The position numbers and the translations under genes were made by a program. From CAIUGU01 sp965279735 (lineage in GTDB: Bacteria > Pseudomonadota > Gammaproteobacteria > Steroidobacterales > Steroidobacteraceae), in NCBI GenBank assembly GCA_965279735.1, contig OZ257260.1:2356001-2420000 (forward strand): 64,000 nt of DNA. Reading direction: 5' to 3'. How positions within the stretch are numbered: the first letter of the stretch is position 1; every line of letters starts with the position of its first letter. The notes below the pieces were generated by a model. That model ran no database searches and had not been told where the DNA came from. It saw nothing but the letters and a program-made list of their open reading frames with translations. Below, piece after piece: positions 61,590-64,000 of the stretch.

Positions 61590-62483
61590 ATGCCTAGGCA
61601 GACTGCCGGCCTTATGTCCCAACCCGCTGCCCGAGGCATATTGATGATGATCGCGGCAGTGGGCTGCTTTGCGGTCATGGATGCCACCATGAAGCACCTG
61701 ACCACGCTGCACGGGCCGATGCAGGTCGCTTTTCTGCGCGGCGCGGCGTCCTTGCCGCTCGTGCTGCTGGCGCTCGGGCTCACCGGGAGGCTTGATCAGG
61801 TGCGTCCGGTGCGCTGGTCACTGCATCTCTTCAGGGGGCTGCTCACCGTCACGATGTTGTGGCTGTTCGTGTATGCGGTTCGCGTGCTGTCACTTGCGGA
61901 TGCCTATTCGATCTACCTGTCAGCGCCCTTGCTGATCACCGCGCTTTCCGTTCCCCTGCTCGGCGAACGCGTGGGCTGGCGCCACTGGCTTGCGATCGGC
62001 ATCGGGTTGCTGGGCGTGCTCGTCATGCTGAGACCGAGTGCGTCGGGTCTCATTACGCTGGGAGGCATGGCTGCGTTTGGTTCCGCGGTCGCCTATGCCG
62101 TGAGCGCCATCTACATCCGCATTCTTTCGCGTACGGATACTGCGGCCAGCATGGTCTTCTGGACGATGCTGTTTATTGCCGTGGCCGCAGGACTCGCAAG
62201 CATCCCGGCATGGGAAGCGATTCAAAGCAGCGAATGGGCGTGGATCGTGGCTCTTGGCCTGTCGGGTGCCGGCGGCCAGTACTTCATCACGCAGGCTTTC
62301 CGTCTCGCTCCTGCATCCGTCGTGGCGCCATTCGAATACACCGCGTTACTCTGGGGGATCGGACTCGACTGGCTGCTGTGGAATGCCTTGCCCGGCTCGC
62401 GCATGCTGGCAGGCGCATCACTCGTCATTGCAAGCGGGCTGTACCTGATCCTGCGCGAACGACAGCCTTCCGTCCCGGTTTGA
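61590..62483 (+). CDS. DMT-superfamily transporter, EamA domains
   Basis: This 297-aa protein has ten membrane helices in two EamA repeats (GILMMIAAVGCFAVMDATMKHL, then LGGMAAFGSAVAYAVSAIYI). These transporters move metabolites or amino acids across the inner membrane; specificity is unknown. The ATG at 61590 gives the longest protein, while the ATG at 61614 fits family starts about as well. Neither has a clear ribosome binding site. The 61429-61589 gap shows nothing notable. Confidence 0.88.
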   Translation: MPRQTAGLMSQPAARGILMMIAAVGCFAVMDATMKHLTTLHGPMQVAFLRGAASLPLVLLALGLTGRLDQVRPVRWSLHLFRGLLTVTMLWLFVYAVRVLSLADAYSIYLSAPLLITALSVPLLGERVGWRHWLAIGIGLLGVLVMLRPSASGLITLGGMAAFGSAVAYAVSAIYIRILSRTDTAASMVFWTMLFIAVAAGLASIPAWEAIQSSEWAWIVALGLSGAGGQYFITQAFRLAPASVVAPFEYTALLWGIGLDWLLWNALPGSRMLAGASLVIASGLYLILRERQPSVPV

Positions 62484-62516
62484 AATCTTGAGGCCGATTG
62501 CGGGCAACGCAGGCGT

Positions 62517-62918
62517 TTACTTCTTCGGACCGAACAGTTTCTCCAGCTCGATGCGCGCCAGCTCCGCCGCAGAGGGTTCAGTTGCGGCCTTGGCCGAATC
62601 CGAAATGGAAGATGTTTTCCCCGCACCGAACATCGCGTCCAGCACAGCCCGGGCCTTGTCGCTTTCGGTCGTGGCCCGATCCGACCATGCACCCGGTCGC
62701 GGGATGAAGTAGTCGCAGAAGTTGGCACGTTCCTTGTCCTTCACTTCTTCGGCAATCGGTTCGCGGCAGTGCTTGGCCACCGTCGTCGCATAAAACTCGC
62801 ACAATCGGCAGGCATGCAGGGCGGCACGGCACGAGCGACATTCGTCAAAGCGGCTCAAAGGCAGGCTCAAATGAGCCAATGAAACTCCGCACTGCCAGCA
62901 GACCAGCTCTTTGGACAT
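62517..62918 (-). CDS. Cysteine-rich protein with zinc-ribbon motifs, 133 aa
   Basis: This protein begins with CWQC (7-10), then CRSC (27-30) and CRLC (37-40), and two more Cys in KHCREP and ANFCDYF; these are likely metal-binding. The second half is low-complexity Ala/Ser-rich and ends in ARIELEKLFGPKK. It is cytoplasmic. I recognise no named family, although similar short proteins are, from memory, found in other Gammaproteobacteria. It converges with the DMT gene. Confidence 0.75.
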   Translation of the reverse strand: MSKELVCWQCGVSLAHLSLPLSRFDECRSCRAALHACRLCEFYATTVAKHCREPIAEEVKDKERANFCDYFIPRPGAWSDRATTESDKARAVLDAMFGAGKTSSISDSAKAATEPSAAELARIELEKLFGPKK

Positions 62919-63077
62919 AAGGGAATCCCTCCAATCGCTTCGCGCGACATGATCTCATGGATCGGTTGCTGCACCCGCGCTACACTGCGCGCCCATGCCC
63001 GTGTGCGTCCCGAACGAGTGAGCTGAGCCCGACGTCCGTCATGCAGTGACGCGGATCCTCAATTTCAAACAGCCGCT

Positions 63078-64000
63078 TTGTCGCGCTTCATCCACCTCGA
63101 CCTTCCCGAATCGCCATCGGCTGCCGGCGTCGCCGACCCTTCACCTGCCACGGATACGCAGGGTGAAGACAGCAAGCCGGCTCATCCCCATGGCCGCGCA
63201 GCACTCGTCGTCGGTGCACTGGGCGTCGTGTTCGGCGACATTGGAACCAGCCCCCTGTACGCACTTCGCGAATGCTTCGCGCCCGCGCATGGCATCGCAG
63301 TGGTGCCGGACAACGTGCTCGGGTTGCTGTCGCTGATCTTCTGGTCACTGACGCTCATCATCACTCTCAAGTATGTCGTCATCGTTCTTGAAGCGGATAA
63401 CCGCGGTGAGGGCGGCATTCTCGCGCTGAGCGCATTGCTGGTAGCCGCTTCACGCAACTGGCGACTCTGGACGCCCATCGGAGCGGCGGGATTGTTCGGC
63501 GCTGCCTTGTTCTTCGGCGACGGGTTCATTACGCCCGCAATCTCGGTGCTGAGCGCGATGGAAGGCCTGTCGGTGGCGGCGCCAAAATTCGAACACCTCG
63601 TCATGCCCGGCGCCGTACTCATTCTCGCGTGCCTGTTTCTCGTGCAGAAACGCGGCACCACAGTCATGGGACGCGCTTTCGGCCCCGTGATCATCACCTG
63701 GTTCATCGTGCTTGCCGTCCTCGGCATCAAGGGGATCATCACTGCGCCGGAAGTCCTCAAGGCAGTCAACCCCGCTTATGCCGCAGGATTTTTCATCGAT
63801 AACGGTGTCGCCGGATTCGTCACGCTGGCTTCCGTCTTCCTGGCAGTGACAGGCGGCGAAGCGCTGTACGCCGACATGGGACACTTCGGTCCCGGCCCGA
63901 TCCGCAAAGGCTGGTTGGTGGCCGTGCTGCCGGCACTCGTGCTCAACTACTTCGGCCAGGGTGCATTGCTGCTCCACAATCCCGCCGCAATCGAGAATCC
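63078..64000 (+). CDS. kup: Kup potassium transporter (3' end outside window)
   Basis: This low-affinity proton-coupled potassium uptake protein is visible for about 307 residues. The signature is LGVVFGDIGTSPLYALRECF, then DNRGEGGILALSAL, GDGFITPAISVLSAMEGL and LASVFLAVTGGEALYADMGHFG. Roughly the first eight membrane helices of twelve are in the window. The only start in frame after the upstream stop is TTG at 63078, giving a hydrophilic N-tail (LPESPSAAGVADPSPAT) of about 40 residues, longer than usual. No ribosome binding site is clear, so the start is uncertain. Confidence 0.93.
   Translation, partial: MSRFIHLDLPESPSAAGVADPSPATDTQGEDSKPAHPHGRAALVVGALGVVFGDIGTSPLYALRECFAPAHGIAVVPDNVLGLLSLIFWSLTLIITLKYVVIVLEADNRGEGGILALSALLVAASRNWRLWTPIGAAGLFGAALFFGDGFITPAISVLSAMEGLSVAAPKFEHLVMPGAVLILACLFLVQKRGTTVMGRAFGPVIITWFIVLAVLGIKGIITAPEVLKAVNPAYAAGFFIDNGVAGFVTLASVFLAVTGGEALYADMGHFGPGPIRKGWLVAVLPALVLNYFGQGALLLHNPAAIEN

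Overview
The window is a high-GC chromosomal segment of a gammaproteobacterium-like organism. The evidence is the dnaG-rpoD pair, SthA, NasS/NasT control of nitrate assimilation, and RND pumps with TetR and MarR regulators. A deep lineage such as Steroidobacterales or Nevskiales would fit, but that is inference. No rRNA, tRNA, CRISPR array, phage genes or integron integrase were seen.

Layout. 1-11.6 kb is core and housekeeping: the 3' part of dnaG, rpoD with a terminator, a membrane-anchored HDOD protein, an NlpC/P60 lipoprotein, an M28 peptidase convergent with a Ser/Thr kinase-TPR protein, a tiny Lys/Ala-rich basic protein, msrB, a TPR protein and two small ORFs. 11.6-17.4 kb is an accessory patch. 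Four copies (A-D) of one hairpin-forming repeat form two inward-facing pairs. Each pair brackets integron-cassette-like cargo: a HEPN-like gene in one, an unknown gene plus a GNAT acetyltransferase in the other. Between the pairs lie a Fur-type TonB receptor and an AbrB/Doc toxin-antitoxin module.

17.4-32.3 kb is a complete nitrate assimilation regulon on the minus strand. One operon is nrtA-nrtB-nrtCD-porin, followed by nasT-nasS; the other is nirB-[nirD::FAD reductase]-nasA. Both operons start with a sigma-54 promoter, an NtrC-like box upstream, and a leader with two six-base hairpin loops overlapping an intrinsic terminator. That is the arrangement expected for NasT (ANTAR) antitermination relieved by NasS sensing nitrate.

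32.3-44 kb holds two tandem membrane proteins, an MDR oxidoreductase, sthA, a TetR regulator, a possible short RNA with a strong terminator, a zinc-ribbon membrane protein next to a 14-bp tandem repeat, a cytochrome c, and a tetR-mexA-mexB-oprM-like efflux operon. 44.5-55.6 kb holds a MOSC protein, a second RND/MFP pair divergent from a MarR gene with an operator-promoter overlap, small membrane and DUF genes, and an ABC exporter coupled to a GH17 glucanase-like protein. 55.7-64 kb holds an iron-linked imelysin/di-heme oxidase/DUF1513 operon, a GST, a thiolase, a DMT transporter, a Cys-rich protein and the 5' part of kup.

The most novel-looking feature is the pair of repeat-bracketed cassette units at 11646-12570 and 15730-17395.
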